Shown: positions 10,378 through 21,796 of the stretch, piece after piece
How positions within the stretch are numbered: the stretch's first letter is position 1
How the letters are laid out: the number at the start of each line of letters is the position of its first letter
Assembly (NCBI GenBank): GCA_009602725.1
Contig: WELB01000049.1
Coordinates: 425,389-455,032, forward strand
Reading direction: 5' to 3'
Length of the DNA stretch: 29,644 nucleotides
DNA from: Spirogloea muscicola
Lineage: Eukaryota > Streptophyta > Zygnematophyceae > Spirogloeales > Spirogloeaceae
The notes under the pieces: model-generated
Databases searched by the model: none
What the model saw: only the letters and a program-made list of their open reading frames with translations
What the model was told of the DNA's origin: nothing
Program-made: the position numbers and the translations under genes

Positions 10378-11280
10378 AGTCATTCTTTTCTGGGCTGACT
10401 TTTCCAAGCCTCATCCTTAATGGGCGAGCCCACTTCCCCTTTCCAGCCCCAAGCTCATCGCTTTTCTACTTCAACTAGAGGTTACGGAGAGTCCCCTTGC
10501 TGCTGTGTTCGTACTAAGCACTCCGGCTCTATCAGACCTTGTCCATTCCTTTGGGCTGGCCTCTCACAGCCACCAGTCAATTTGCGCTTTCCGATTTTCT
10601 ACTTCACAACCCCAAAGGAGATATGGAGTGTGTGTATTGAGTGAAGAGAGGGCCTGTAGAGGCCCAAGTACAGAAGCAAGCACATTGACAGATGTACATC
10701 ACCCGCTGCTAAAAAGAGAGTGGAAGACTACGCGGTGCGCAAGTATCAGAAGAAAGTGCTCGTCTATTGAGAAGAGGGGCTGGCAAAGCCACCCCAAAAA
10801 GAATGTCCAAAGCCAAAGAAAGAGGTGCCGAGGTGCATGTACCGAGAATGACGCTTCCAGAAGAGGGTGGTGGCTGTGAGAGGCCAGCCCGGAAATAAGA
10901 GGTAGGCCAATGCAAGCCAGTACAGTCTATAAGAGGGGAAAACCTTAGAGGGGCTACGGTAACATAATCAAGACTGGAGGGGGACTCTTGTACCACCCAG
11001 ATCAGAACCAATCCCAAAAGGTGGTACCAAAAAGGGAATAAGATAGAACCCGGCAAATGTTCAGGGCGACGCCTTACTCGCCGGCAGAGAGATTGTTGAG
11101 CACCCGCACTTACAGCGACGGGAACCCGTGATCAATAAGAAGAAAGAAGTGGCTCTCCCAATGGGGGCAAGGGCTGTGAGAAGCCAGCCCGAAAAGAGTT
11201 GACAAGGTTCGAAGGGGCCAAAGTACGAGCTAAGCAGCTACTAAGGGGCCTGAAGAGGCTACGGCAGAACGGGGGAGGAA
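10378..11280. repeat. Block of hairpin-module repeats, no gene
   Basis: Copies of the dispersed hairpin module in both orientations, with cores at 10392-10410, 10553-10571, 10776-10795, 10871-10890 and 11171-11190. The last is a full-length copy with its usual flanks: TGGCTCTCCCAATGGGGG upstream and GACAAGGTTCGAAGGGGCC downstream. No coding exon is visible between the FKBP12 5' end and the LINE remnant. Confidence 0.75.
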
Positions 11281-11369
11281 AGGGGTGATCAATAAGGGGA
11301 AGACTCTTCCAGCAGTATACCCTTGGGAGCTTGGCCCCTTTGTCCAGGGGACAGGGGACCTGCTACCCG

Positions 11370-12410
11370 GAGAGCAACTCTCTCTGCGGCCTATGACCAG
11401 GTGGTGGAGCTCCTCCCGCCGCACGACCTTCGAGGGCGCGCCCGAATCCTCTCCGCCTCCTTCCCTGGGGCAGCGGCGTGGTTATCAGCGATCCCAATCT
11501 ACGCGGCGCTCACAATATTCGACGAGGTTTTCAGGACGGCGGTCCACCGGCTCCTGGGCCTCCCTCCCTCCCTGCCTCGTTGGGGTCCAACAGCGCGAGT
11601 GCGGTGCCCGCCACGATGACCCTGCGGCGCTGGCTGCCCATATGCTCCGCTGCGCGCACGGGGGCGAGCGGACCGGTACACACGACCTCCTGCGCGACTT
11701 GCTTCCTGCGCGACGCCATGCAGGGTGTGTTCCTGGAGGCCGGCTACACAGGTGGCGGTGGAAAATACGACAATTATGCCCATCCAGCGGGGTGCCGATG
11801 GACTGCTTCACACCCGACGCGCTGACCTAGTTTCCATCCCGCCCAGCGGAGGTCCGCGTATCATCGCAGATGTGTCTGCAGATTGCATCGACTCCGCAAC
11901 CCTGTAAATTCGGCGACGCTCGCAGGGCACGCGGTCGCTATGGCGGCTTGGAGTAAGGAGCGCAAGTATGCTGACCACCCTCCAGGCGATGACTTCGCGG
12001 CCCTGGCCACTAATGTTCACGGGGCCTTCGGCAGCGGCTGGTTGGATCACCTCCAGCGGCTTGCCCGGCAGGCTATCGAGCGGCGGCCGGGTTCGCGCGG
12101 CTTCAATGCTGCCGGCTCCCTTGCTCAGGTAATTCGAATGAGGCTGGCGGTCTCGCTCCAGCGCTCTTTGGCTCATGCATTCCACACGCGCGCTGGCCGC
12201 GCTATGGCTGCTGCTTCAAGGTCTCGGCGGAGTGCCGCTTTTCCTGCTTCGAGTTATTCTGATTTGCTGTTGCTCACTCGTGGCTACTGAGCATCCATCT
12301 GCATCCTTTCGTGTCCTGGTCTGTAGTTTTGTCTTTCCGGGCACTGTTTTGTGGCCCTTGAGGCCTGCGGACATTGTCCATTCTTTTCTGGGCTGGCTTT
12401 GCTAGCCCCT
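11370..12410 (+). pseudogene. Decayed LINE 3' end (post-RT domain and 3' UTR)
   Basis: The C-terminal region that follows the reverse transcriptase in many algal and protist non-LTR retrotransposons is recognisable in pieces in different frames. About 11380-11570 gives AAWLSAIPIYAALTIFDEVF and LLGLP; 11585-11710 gives the Cys/His block ECGARHDDPAALAAHMLRC then GTHDLLRDLL; 11815-11907 gives RRADLVSIPPSGGPRIIADV; 11940-12290 gives ERKYADHPPGDDFAALATN, LAQVIRMRLAVSLQRSLAHA and the end SDLLLLTRGY. At least two frame changes and a stop separate them, so it is dead. No reverse transcriptase catalytic motif is present. About 100 bases past the stop lies hairpin core 12389-12408 (GGGCTGGCTTTGCTAGCCCC), placed as in the copy at 25 kb. 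The assignment rests on recalled family pattern. Confidence 0.75.
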
Positions 12411-13000
12411 TTTTCTATGGGCGAGCCTTCTCTCTCTGACTAGCGGCTGCTCAACAGGGGATCTTGAGCACCCAGTGGCCACTTGAGTCACTGAATGCTC
12501 TAGCGCTTTTCTGGCCCCTTCAAATTCTGTTCAGTCTTCTTTCTGGGCTGGCGAATCACAGCCACCGCTATCTACTGGAAGAGTCTTTCTCCACTCTCAG
12601 CTGCAAATTCCTCCTACTTGCGGCTGCTGACTCGGAATCACTAAGCTCCACCCGCAGTAGTCTCTTGCGTGGCTGTGTGGTGGCGTTGCCACTCGGCCCC
12701 TTGGACCTTGTCGATTCTTCCTCTGGGCTGGCTGTTCACAGCCCCCGCCCTCTTGGAACATTGTCCATTCTTTTCTGGGCTGGCTTTGCTAGCCCCTCTT
12801 CTCTCAGGGCGCGCCATTCTCCTTGGAAGAGCTCACTTCTTGCAGGAGCATCTGGACTAAGAAGAAGGATGCTTCCAGGGGAGGGCAGTAGCTGTGCGAG
12901 GCCAGCCCAGGAATAAGAATTAAACAAAGTTCGAGCGCCCTGTCTATTTACTATGGGCTGGCCTCTCACAGCCACCGCCCTCTCCTGGAAGACAGAGAAG
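12365..13000. repeat. Cluster of six hairpin modules
   Basis: Cores at 12389-12408, 12545-12563, 12725-12743, 12777-12795, 12891-12908 and 12955-12973. Most are preceded by a CTTGTCNATTCTT or ACATTGTCCATTCTT block. Copies 12389 and 12777 are near-identical (GGCTTTGCTAGCCCCT), the others carry TCACAGCC in the right arm. No coding exon is visible. Confidence 0.8.
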
Positions 13001-13244
13001 GCGCGCGGTTCGCATGAAATTGAAATGGAGGCCAATTCTAGCCTTACAAATGTCCTGTTAAGTGGGTAATGAGCTGGCTAAGGGGACACATATCCCCGAG
13101 TGAGCACATGCATATCTAACCTGAAAGCGTCCTTTCTTCTTCGTATAAGCTGGCTAGCCATCCCAGCCCGCTTTCCACACCGGCAGGAGGCGACGGTCGT
13201 CACTCGACAGTCGCGCCCCTGCCGCGCAGCGCAGGCGCCATGCG

Positions 13245-13567
13245 ATGTCCCGCCGCGCCCTCGCCGTCGCGCTCGGCGTCAGCACGCTGACAGCCGCCGG
13301 GATCCTCCACATCCACCGGGCTCAGGTCGAGGAGCGCAAGGTGGCTCGCTTGCCTCCGCTCGGATGCCGTGCCTCCTTGATGACCTCGGGCTGCCTGGCA
13401 TGCCGGCGGTCTCACTGGTCAGTGGCCTATCTGGCGGTTCGCAGAACCTCCACAAGGGCGTACTCCGGGACAAGGAGCTATGGAAGAGAAAGCAGCGCGA
13501 GCGAGCTGAGAGACTCCTAGCCGAGGCTGGGGGCGGCCCGGCTGGAGGGAGCACTTCGTCTGCCTAG
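13245..13567 (+). CDS. PET117: PET117-like cytochrome c oxidase assembly factor
   Basis: PET117 is a small mitochondrial protein needed for cytochrome c oxidase biogenesis, working with COX15 in heme a synthesis. Two exons, 13245-13340 and 13445-13567, give 72 residues (human about 81). The N-terminus MSRRALAVALGVSTLTAAGI is the family's single hydrophobic segment; it is followed by a basic charged helix (QVEERK, then GVLRDKELWKRKQRERAERL) that fits the family's VIRDIERQ-type region. The intron has donor GTGGCT and acceptor CGCAG, phase 0. The C-terminal tail is Gly/Ser-rich. Its stop is only 100 bases before the ATG of the RUG3-like gene on the same strand. Confidence 0.82.
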
Positions 13568-13597
13568 TGCCAGAACCACAAAGGCTGGGGCGAGCTT

Positions 13598-13668
13598 CAT
13601 ATTTCCATTCAACGGAGCACCTCGGTGCTAGCGACTGGTACAGCAGAAGCATATTTCCATTCAACGGA
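13598..13668 (+). repeat. 19-bp direct repeat between PET117 and RUG3-like
   Basis: CATATTTCCATTCAACGGA occurs at 13598-13616 and again at 13650-13668, so the second copy ends in the first base of the RUG3-like ATG. The unit period is 52 bases. It may be a duplicated leader or regulatory sequence. Confidence 0.85.
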
Positions 13669-15801
13669 TGAATCCAGGCGTTGCCGTCATGGTGGCTATG
13701 AGACATCTCCTTTCTCACAGGCATTTGAGCCAACTGGCTGTTAGATGCATGGACAGTCATGCAAACTGGCGAGGTCTGACCTCATCTGCCACTGGACCTG
13801 CAGGTAAGCGTTAGCCTTGTGGTTGCTTCTATATTACCTGTGGTTAAGAGCTCAGCCTCGAAGCAGTCTCCTGCTCTTAGTGCATACTGTATATGATAGC
13901 CGTCCTCGTCTGTCAAAGTGTAGACCAAAACTGTGGCCCCTTCAGCATATCGTGGCTTCTACTTCAATCCATCTAAACTTTGAGCTCAGCATTCGTCATA
14001 CTTGACCTGCTGTACGCAGCAGCAGCTGGTCGTACAACAACTGTTTGGAGTTTTGGAGACAACAGCCAAGGTGCGCTAGGCCACTCAAGTGGATTACAAG
14101 ACTTTCAGTATGAACCTGAGACCGTGAGTGGCTTGCCTACGGATATTGTTTCAATTGCTGCTGGGCATTACCACTCATTGGCAGTCACATCATCTGGCCA
14201 GCTCTGGTCATGGGGCAGAAACCAGGAGGGCCAACTAGGGCCAACTAGGGAAGGCCTTGCGGAGCCACACCCTGTGCAAGGATTGGAAGGAGTGCATATA
14301 GTAGCAGCAGCCGCATCAGCAGTTGTGAGTATGGCTATCAGCAAGGATGGAGATTTGTGGTCTTGGGGGACGTCTAAGAGGGGTCAGCTTGGACTTGGAG
14401 AGTATGTCACAGAAACATCTGTACCCCAACAAATCGTGCCATTGAGAGGAGTTGCGCAGGTGCACTCTCTAAGTACGTACATCTCCACCTCGAATCAGCT
14501 TCTTTGTGGCCTTCTGCTAACGCTTGCACACATTTGCAACTTAAGCTGCCGCATAGTGGTGATTGTTTCCTGTAAGCGTGTACTTTGCTGTGATCAAGCA
14601 TGCATTCTCAGTTGTTGCACAATAGGGATGGGAAGCTTCTTGCAACATTCCTCCTGACTCAGCTGCCAACTCCTTCCTCCCAGGTTGCCCTCGGCTGGGG
14701 CCATGCGCTGGCATGCACAGTTGATGGTCAGCTTTACTGCTGGGGTTATGCTGACCAGGGGAGGCTTCCCCTATACTCTGACACGTTCAGAGCAGCTGCA
14801 AGAAAGTGCCGTGACAATGCTGACTCTGGCAATGATATCACATCCTTGAGGAAGGGAGAAGCTGATGCAGCATCTCACCATCTGGCTGCGGAAGTGGGCA
14901 TGGAGAAGCTGTACTGGACCCCTCAGCGCTCTGAGCTCTTCCTTGGTGTAGATGTGGCAACTGTTGCCTGTGGCATGGACCACTCCTTGATTCTGAGCGG
15001 TAAATACATCTGGTGGACATGATTCCTAATTTTCCTCCTCTGATCTTGTTCCTGATCTGTATTTGCTGTGCATGGCACATTCTCTTCCTGTGTTGCATGC
15101 TTAATACATCATGTATGCCAGACCTATCTACCATCACTGGGATTGCTGGTGTCCGGACAGGACTGAGTAACAGTGTCGTGTATCCTTGACTTGTCTCTCA
15201 TGTGTCTCCTTTTCTGTTACTTGCGACTTGCGACGTTTTATAATTGTCGATATTGACTTCTCATTCTCATGCAGAGGCTGGGGATCTGTACACCCTTGGC
15301 GATGACAGTCTTGGACAGCTTGGGAAGGGCAGACAAGTGCCAGCTTCAGATACAGTCCGTCCAGTTCCAGGTCTGCAGGTACTTCATGCAGCTGCAGGGC
15401 TTGGTCATTCTTTGGCAATAGCAAGGCAGGCTCCAACAGGCGGAGTCAAGTCATTCACAGGTCTTGCTTCCACGAAGACAGGCCAAAAGGTTTTGTCCTG
15501 GGGTTGGAACCAGGCCTTGCAGTTAGGCAGGAGTAGTGAACAGGCGGAGGACACCCCTGGCGAGATCGATGGCTTGGAAGGTGTCATAGTGAAAAGTATG
15601 AGTGGGGGTCGAGTGCATAGCTTGGCAGTGACTGACAGCAAAGAATTGTGGACCTGGGGCTCTGGTCATGGAGGTCGCTTGGGTCATGGGAGCTCCAGAG
15701 ACGAGCCTGCACCACTTCCAGTGGAAGCCTTGATGGAATATCAAGTGCTGGGTGGTGCCTGTGGTCTTGACCACACTTTGGTACTGACACAGCCCAAGTG
15801 A
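13668..15801 (+). CDS. Mitochondrial RCC1-repeat protein, RUG3-like
   Basis: Four exons, 13668-13803, 14020-14459, 14684-14999 and 15275-15801, give 472 residues with phases 1, 0 and 1. The first 45 residues (MRHLLSHRHLSQLAVR and following) are Arg/His/Ser-rich and lack acids apart from one Asp, like a mitochondrial presequence. The rest is a seven-blade RCC1 propeller: VWSFGDNSQGALGHSSG, GHYHSLAVTSSGQLWSWGRN, DLWSWGTSKRGQLGLGE, WGHALACTVDGQLYCWG, DLYTLGDDSLGQLGKG, VLSWGWNQALQLG and LWTWGSGHGGRLGHGSS. Arabidopsis RUG3 is a mitochondrial RCC1 protein needed for nad2 intron splicing; animal RCC1L is the counterpart. Which one this equals cannot be fixed by eye. A charged insert of about 50 residues (from about 14780 to 14920) separates two blades. 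The GWRHT motifs of UVR8 are absent, so it is not a UV-B receptor. A 10-bp tandem duplication lies at about 14230-14250, in frame as read. Confidence 0.85.
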
Positions 15802-17440
15802 TTAGTTGCTACATGTCTCTTAGGACATGTCTCATGCAGCATGCTTTCCAGCTATTGTAGTATCACTTCAAACTATCAAAGTATCGGTGGCAAAGAGCCT
15901 GTCTCGAAGCAGGAAGTGGTTTGTAAGAGGGAAAGACTTAAAAGCAGTAGTTGCAAGTGCGAGTACCAGTTGGTGACCTGGCCTCCACCTGCTGCGGAAT
16001 GGCCAGCAGGCTTGGCCACCTGCTCATCAGTGCGCTTGTTAGGCCAGAGCGCCCTATTAGCCAGACTAGTGGGGGCGCTGATGGTGGCCGCGCTGGGGCC
16101 CATGTCACCTGCCAGACCTGCAGTTGCTTGGGTGCCCTTGTGCGCGTGCTAACAGATTCTGCATCCGCTTCAATCATACCTTCGGATCTACTCTGTTCGA
16201 TCTAGCTACTTTGCCCGTGCGCTTCTGCGTCAGGAGGCGATGATGCGGATAAGCCAAGCCCAGAGAGAAGACCCAGAAGCCTAGGAAATGGTGTGCAATC
16301 TGCTGCTTGTGGCTGGAAGGGGCCAGCCAGGACGAGGCGGCCTGCTCAGCGACGCGAGCAGCTCCCACGCTCGTGCTCGGGGCCTTCTGACCTGGCCTTT
16401 CCCAGTCAACACCTTCTCCAGAAAGAGTTTCGAATAGGCGGCTATCTATCATCTTTCTGGCGGTGATATCGCTTTCCTGAGTACTTCACTTGTTTAGTAA
16501 ACTCCTTGTCCAATCTATTTGGGCTGGCCTTTCACAGCCATTGCCCTTCTTGGAGTAGCTTCTTGATCCCGGCAGGGATATCCAGCTGGACCACTATCTC
16601 TTCAGGCTTCCCTTCCACAGCTACCGCCTCCCTTTGGAAGCTCGTCTCTCGTGTCCGGCTACTTGCTTAGCCTGTTCTGGCTTGCGGCTGTTAATCACGG
16701 GCTTTTGAGTGGGCATCCGTGTAGGCACTTGTTATGCCGACTTCTTGTGTTGCGGCTGTTGCCCTGGTGGCGACAGGAAACGGCGGCACCAAGCGGGCTG
16801 CCTTGGGTGCGCGCAACTGCTTGGGGCCTGGCCGGTGCGGCACAATCGTCAGGCGGGGTAGCGCCAACAGCTGGCCACGTCGTCGGGCGGCTCCACCAGA
16901 AGCCATTTGGGGGTGGAGACCAAGGTTGGCTTGAAATGAGCGGGATGCCAAATCTAGCCACTGCCCATGTTCAACAACCGCTAGTGCAGAGAACGCAAAC
17001 AATGGGGCTACACCAAGCGAAGCCCAATGCTAAGGGTGGGCAAAGCGATTTCTACAGAAGCCAGCTGAAGGGAGATATCGGCGTGAATGATTTAGCACAC
17101 GCGAAACCGACAGCCTAACCTGGGGAGCCGGAGCCCCGCCACAGAAGTCGGTCGCCTGGCTAGGCGCGCCCAGCACGCTGCTGAATGGGAAAGCTCGGGA
17201 GCTCCTGCTTATTGCGAAGCCGTATTCTGTAATTTGCAACGAACGCCTGCAGAATGCTAGTATGCCCCAAGATGCCCCCGCCAGATATGACGAAATGCGT
17301 CGATCGGCTGGTCGAGATGCCGGAGATAGGGAGGAACAGTTACCGGGGGAGGAGGAGGGAGGGGAGTCTGCCCACGCTTCGCCCACGCTCTGCATGCCCG
17401 GCCACCGGATCAGAGCTAGCCCGGCCCCCGCCCTTCCCGC
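15802..17440. other. Repeat-bearing stretch without a recognised gene
   Basis: One clear hairpin core lies at 16521-16539 (GGGCTGGCCTTTCACAGCC) with its upstream CTTGTCCAATCTATTT block. Near 16995-17020 the segment GGGGCTACACCAAGCGAAGC recurs in slightly changed form at about 24840 and 26945, marking a second dispersed repeat. Open frames at 15951-16205 and 16651-17118 have no recognisable domain. From 17250 the sequence becomes GC-rich ahead of the next gene. Confidence 0.55.
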
Positions 17441-17448
17441 TCCCGCTG

Positions 17449-17478
17449 CCGCCGCCGCCGCCGCCGCCGCCGCCGCAG
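17449..17478. repeat. GCC trinucleotide run ahead of the tweety-like gene
   Basis: About ten GCC triplets, about 60-90 bases before the candidate start codon at 17537. Same type as the runs upstream of bL9m and FKBP12. Confidence 0.9.
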
Positions 17479-17536
17479 CCGCGTCGAGGCAGAGCAGCCT
17501 CTCAGCGCACAGCCGAGAAGAACGGCTGCCACTACC

Positions 17537-20500
17537 ATGCCCCCAGCGTCCAGTCGACGAAGCTGGGAAGACGTCAGAATGGNGCACTGCAGCAAGGGGG
17601 CCCACAGCTCCATCCGGCACTTGTTGCGGACGTATACGAGCGGTGTCGGTGCTGCAGCCGCTTTTAGAAGACCATTGAAGGCTTCCTGACTGGTGAGGCA
17701 TCTCTGACCTCCGCAGAATCGGGTAAGACTTGCCCGTTAAACAGCTGGCAGTTGGGTAGAGCCCACTCAATATTGTCACTGCCACACATGTGTTGCTGCG
17801 TCTTGAGAACTGAGCATCTTACTCATTTATCATGGTGTCGACGTAGTTATTAGTATCCTAGATATCTGTAATGTTGCTCGCTGCACAACGTCAGTACTGA
17901 GCAGAAGTTGAATTGGACGTGTGCTGCTTGCTGCTGAACAACTTCAGCGGTCCGAGTCTCTTGACCCCTTGAGTCGCTTGAGCTACCTTCAACTCTTACA
18001 TGAGAAGGGTACATACACACCAACGCTGCCACACACAAGCCGTCAAGCAGTCAGCGATCGAGTTGGATAATCACAGGGGTCTGCCAAGGCAAGCCCAGAT
18101 CCCAGAAATGACCGATTATGCAGATTATGTTACTAGTCATTTTAGTACAAGTCATTCAAGAGAGTGAGGTGCATGCTTTGCCAGCTGAGGCAGCACGGGT
18201 GCGTTATGCCGCTCTAGAGTGCTTCCAGGATGCTGGTGCTATAACTCTATGTCCATAATTACAGCCGGGTGAAAAGCATGCAGCTTCATGCGCAGTGGCC
18301 TACACGGCTACATTGACTTTCCATGTTGTCACTTTGCAGATCCCTTTCTCCCGAAGAAGTGGCTGTCGAGGCTTTAAAGACTTGCTCACAGAACCAAGTC
18401 AGCTAGAGGGCTGGGGTTCACTTGCCAGCTGTGCTTGAAGCACGACCCAGCTGTTCTCCACTTCATGTGGTAGCCACCTCCAGCAAGCATCTCAAATAGC
18501 GGCCTTGAGCTTACTTAGAATTGTGTCAACTGCTAAGCATCTGGCTACTGTGGCCAGATCGACTTCGTTGACTTCTGGCTTCAAGATGTACGAGGGAGCC
18601 ATGGACCCAACATCATCAAGTTACTGGTACTCAGCTTGCCTTACTGGCATGGTCGGCCTCTTACTTGCTGTTGGGCTCGCCATTCTGGGCCTCTTAGCAG
18701 CAGCAGTCTTATGCACAAGTCACTGCCTTGCAAGCTCTGCCAGCACGAGAATGCCACAGAGAAGACATCTGCAAGACAACAGCAAAGGTAAGAGACATGA
18801 CCAAGACTCATATTTCCTGCTGTATATTGCTTACGGAGTCGGTTATGATCACGGTGCAAGCAATGCTGTTCTGCATGCTTCTGCTGTACCAGCTGATAGC
18901 GACGATGCACATAGCTGAACATGATGGGAGTAAAGGGCAGCCCCGCCAGCGAGGTGTTGATGACATTTGATACAAGCGCAAGAAGGTGTGACCTTGAATC
19001 CAGTGTAACATACATTGCATTGTAGTTGCAGATCAGCCAGCAAGAGTTCTGCTCAGGGGCGGAGTCTGGATGGCCACTTTATTTTTCTGCGGGGCAGTAT
19101 GTGCAGCAGTCGGCAGCTTCCTCGTTGTCATACAGGGCGCAGCTATCGAGAACCGGGTCTTTGGTGCCGTCCATGTGGTCCTTGACATGACCGAGGGTAC
19201 ATCAAAGGCGAGAACCCAACATTTCCCCTACTCAATATGGCTATCGAATTGCCAGCTGGACAATGTTCTACCCCTTCTGTACTAGGAGTTTCGTTTGAGC
19301 AACAGGCTTGTGACCTCTTGCTGTAAGCACAGTCCGTTACGAGGAATTTGTCTGCTGTTATTGCTCTATAAAAGCGCACTAAGTCCTCTAACTTTCACTC
19401 CATCAATATCATCTGTGACAGACCCTCACAAACGTATCTGCAGTCCTCCAAGACACAAGCATTGGCATGTCGACACTTGGCGTGAACAGAAGTGAAGCAA
19501 GCAAAGTCACAGAGCTGGCAAAGCAGCTGGGGAGCACTAGCAAGAAGGTCAGAAGTGTAGCCGATGTCATTGATCAAAAGGTGAGCCAGAGGCGCCCGTG
19601 TTCCCCATGAAGTCTCACTGAACGTTGCTTTACAAAATGGGGAGTAGCTGCAAGGTTGGCATCAGAACTTTGAAAGGAAAGGCCATCGGCAGTTTCAAGG
19701 GCAGATCAAACAATTTGTCTGTAGCATGTGCCACATGCATAAGCATGCATCACAATCAAGCATTCACTAGGTGTGAAACCACTGCATTTACGTGAATTTT
19801 TAGCAAGTTGGATCGAGGGTTTGCCAAGGAGATTACACCTCAACACCTACATACGTCAGACGCATCCAGTCGTGAAAGCCAGCTGTTCTCATACTAAGTT
19901 CTTGTGACATAGCATTCGAGTGGTCCTGGGGACTAAGGAGGTCAAATGTTTCTTGACAGGGCATCAGGTCCACGATTTACTGCAGTACGTAGCAGTTGCA
20001 GTGGTTGCCCTGGCAGTCATCACTTTGTTGACTCTCATTGGCCCCTGCCTTTGTCAGTCCAAGTTTTCTAAAATACTCAGTGCCGTCAATGTTCTTGGAT
20101 TGCTTCTGGCTAGTACGTGGTTCTTTCTCTTCGGCACATCCAATATATTTACGACCGTTGTGAAAGACTCATGCACAGGTCAGAGAGGACTACGCATTTG
20201 CCTGACTTATTACTATCATCTATATACAATTGCTAATAGCTGCACATTTAGATTGCTTCTAAGTCCTGCTCCCAGAAGTGTCATGTTGTGTTACATTGGT
20301 CAATACATGAGCTAGGGAGGTCGAGAGTATGGAGGTCGAGATTGAAGGTGAGATTGTTTGATGATCTGACATATATGTCAGAAGTCAAAGAAAGTTCTCC
20401 ATGGCTACCTTGCACTGCCAATTTCCTGCCTACTATCTCCCTCTTCAGGCAAGATACATCTTTGACTTGGGAAACTCTTTTGCTTCTGACCTTTGGCTTC

Positions 20501-21796
20501 TGAAGGCATGGCCCAATATGACGACAAGTGGCACCTTGGTGCTGAAGACAAAGGGATGCCTGTGGCAACAACATGGGACAAATTCATGCCCTGTCAGAAG
20601 CTCAACCGCACCAAGCAAACACTCGCGGATGGGGAGAGTGCAATTAGCAAGTTTGTCAACTTTCAAGAACCTGCCCACAGTCATTTTGTCAATCTGCATG
20701 ATCGCTACTGTTTTGTGAAGCTTTTGTACAAAAGGTCATGTTGTGATTAGCTCATAAGCATCACCACTGCGTATTAAGGACTAGCTCCGCACATGCATCA
20801 GGTTCTCGGTCGGCTTAAATGTACAGCGTTGGTCCCTTGCTGTGCGCTAAGCATTGGGTATGTCTCGTGCTTGTGCAGCTTGATTCTGACACTTGACAAA
20901 AACCTTACCGCCTACGTCACTGACGCCAGAGAACTTGGTTTGCATATGGGGATCCGACCGCTTTGTGACCCTTTCTATCAAACAGAGACTGATTTGACTT
21001 CAATTGACAACCACACCAGTGCAAGTCCAAGGATGCCTAGTATACATCTCAGAGATTCTCAAAATTGCAGTGACTTTGTGCAATTTATTCAGGAATACAA
21101 GGTATATCCAGACCTTGATGTGTTGTCGTCAAGCTTGAAAGCTATTTGCTTCTCCAATGCAAGCATAAATGCTGCCCACACACACCAGAATACATGTCCT
21201 CCTCAATGGCCTGTCTACTGCAGCTTCTCTCGGAGGTATGTGCGACTATCATCACTGGCCTAGTTGTAAGTTGATGTGCAACATAGCCATGGTGGCTTTG
21301 TGCAGGTTGTGGCCGCACAGGCTGGTCAGAGCGGTGTAAGTGGGTTGACAGCAGAGCAGGTTATAGATTCTGCCATGCGAATCAGCCATCTTGTAGCAGT
21401 TGTCCCAAACATCACCAGTCTGCTGGAATGCAAGCCTGTGACAAGTATTATGGAGTATCTACTGAACAGCGAATGCAAGAAGCTGACAGGTGGTTCTTCC
21501 GTTGGGCATATCTCAAACCAAGTCACAAGTATGGTGGAATGGCACAAAGACCTGCATGCATAAGACATAGACACGCATTATTATGCCTTCTGTAGATGAG
21601 GTTGACTCCACTTCTGAGGTGGTTGTTTATCCTGTGGATGCTTTCACCAGGTCTCTTGCGTGTGATGGGAGTCTTGCTACTCATCACAGCCACAGCAACT
21701 ACTTTTACTTTCTGTCACCTATTGCTGCTGCTGATCTGGAGCAGGCTTCCTAAGCAGCAAGCTTGCCATAATCAAGTGGCCCCACCACGACCATGA
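17537..21796 (+). CDS. Tweety-like multi-pass membrane protein, plant type
   Basis: Secure exons: 18484-18787, 19032-19196, 19444-19580, 19968-20178, 20506-20650, 20879-21101, 21306-21489, 21651-21796. Likely 5' exons: 17537-17631 (contains the N at 17583) and 18340-18397. All phases agree; the total is 555 residues, close to plant homologues. Five hydrophobic segments match tweety topology: ACLTGMVGLLLAVGLAILGL; WMATLFFCGAVCAAVGSFLV; YVAVAVVALAVITLLTLIGP; ILSAVNVLGLLLASTWFFLF; and a last one ending FTFCHLLLLLIWSRL. Between segments 4 and 5 lies a Cys-containing loop with NRT, NLT, NHT, NCS and NIT glycosylation sequons. The family includes animal TTYH proteins and plant plasma-membrane proteins annotated as membrane-fusion proteins; function in algae is unknown. 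The first exon has no obvious signal peptide, so the start is tentative, and its intron (708 bases) is long for this locus. Convergent with TRM7. Confidence 0.75.
17583..17583. other. Ambiguous base N
   Basis: The only undetermined base, inside the candidate first exon of the tweety-like gene. Confidence 0.95.

Noticed and set aside
14230-14250. 10-bp tandem duplication in the RUG3-like gene as a frameshift mutation
   Set aside because: The frame on both sides reads as a proper RCC1 blade with the duplication included; removing 10 bases would break it.
16651-17118. 155-codon open frame on plus
   Set aside because: Trp/Leu-rich without a recognisable domain; it overlaps a dispersed repeat segment near 17000, so I did not call a gene.
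17030-17785. Longest open frame in the window (about 250 codons, minus strand)
   Set aside because: It is antisense to a GC-rich gene start, contains a poly-Ala run made by the GCC repeat and crosses the N; no domain is recognisable.
18788-19031. Hydrophobic frame that could be an extra membrane segment of the tweety-like protein
   Set aside because: Splicing 18787 to 19032 keeps phase and family spacing, and the extra segment has no counterpart in homologues, so it is intron.
21102-21235. Continuation of tweety exon 7 to a strong donor at 21236
   Set aside because: The phase then fails to join the next exon; the donor GTATAT at 21102 gives phase 0 and correct family alignment.
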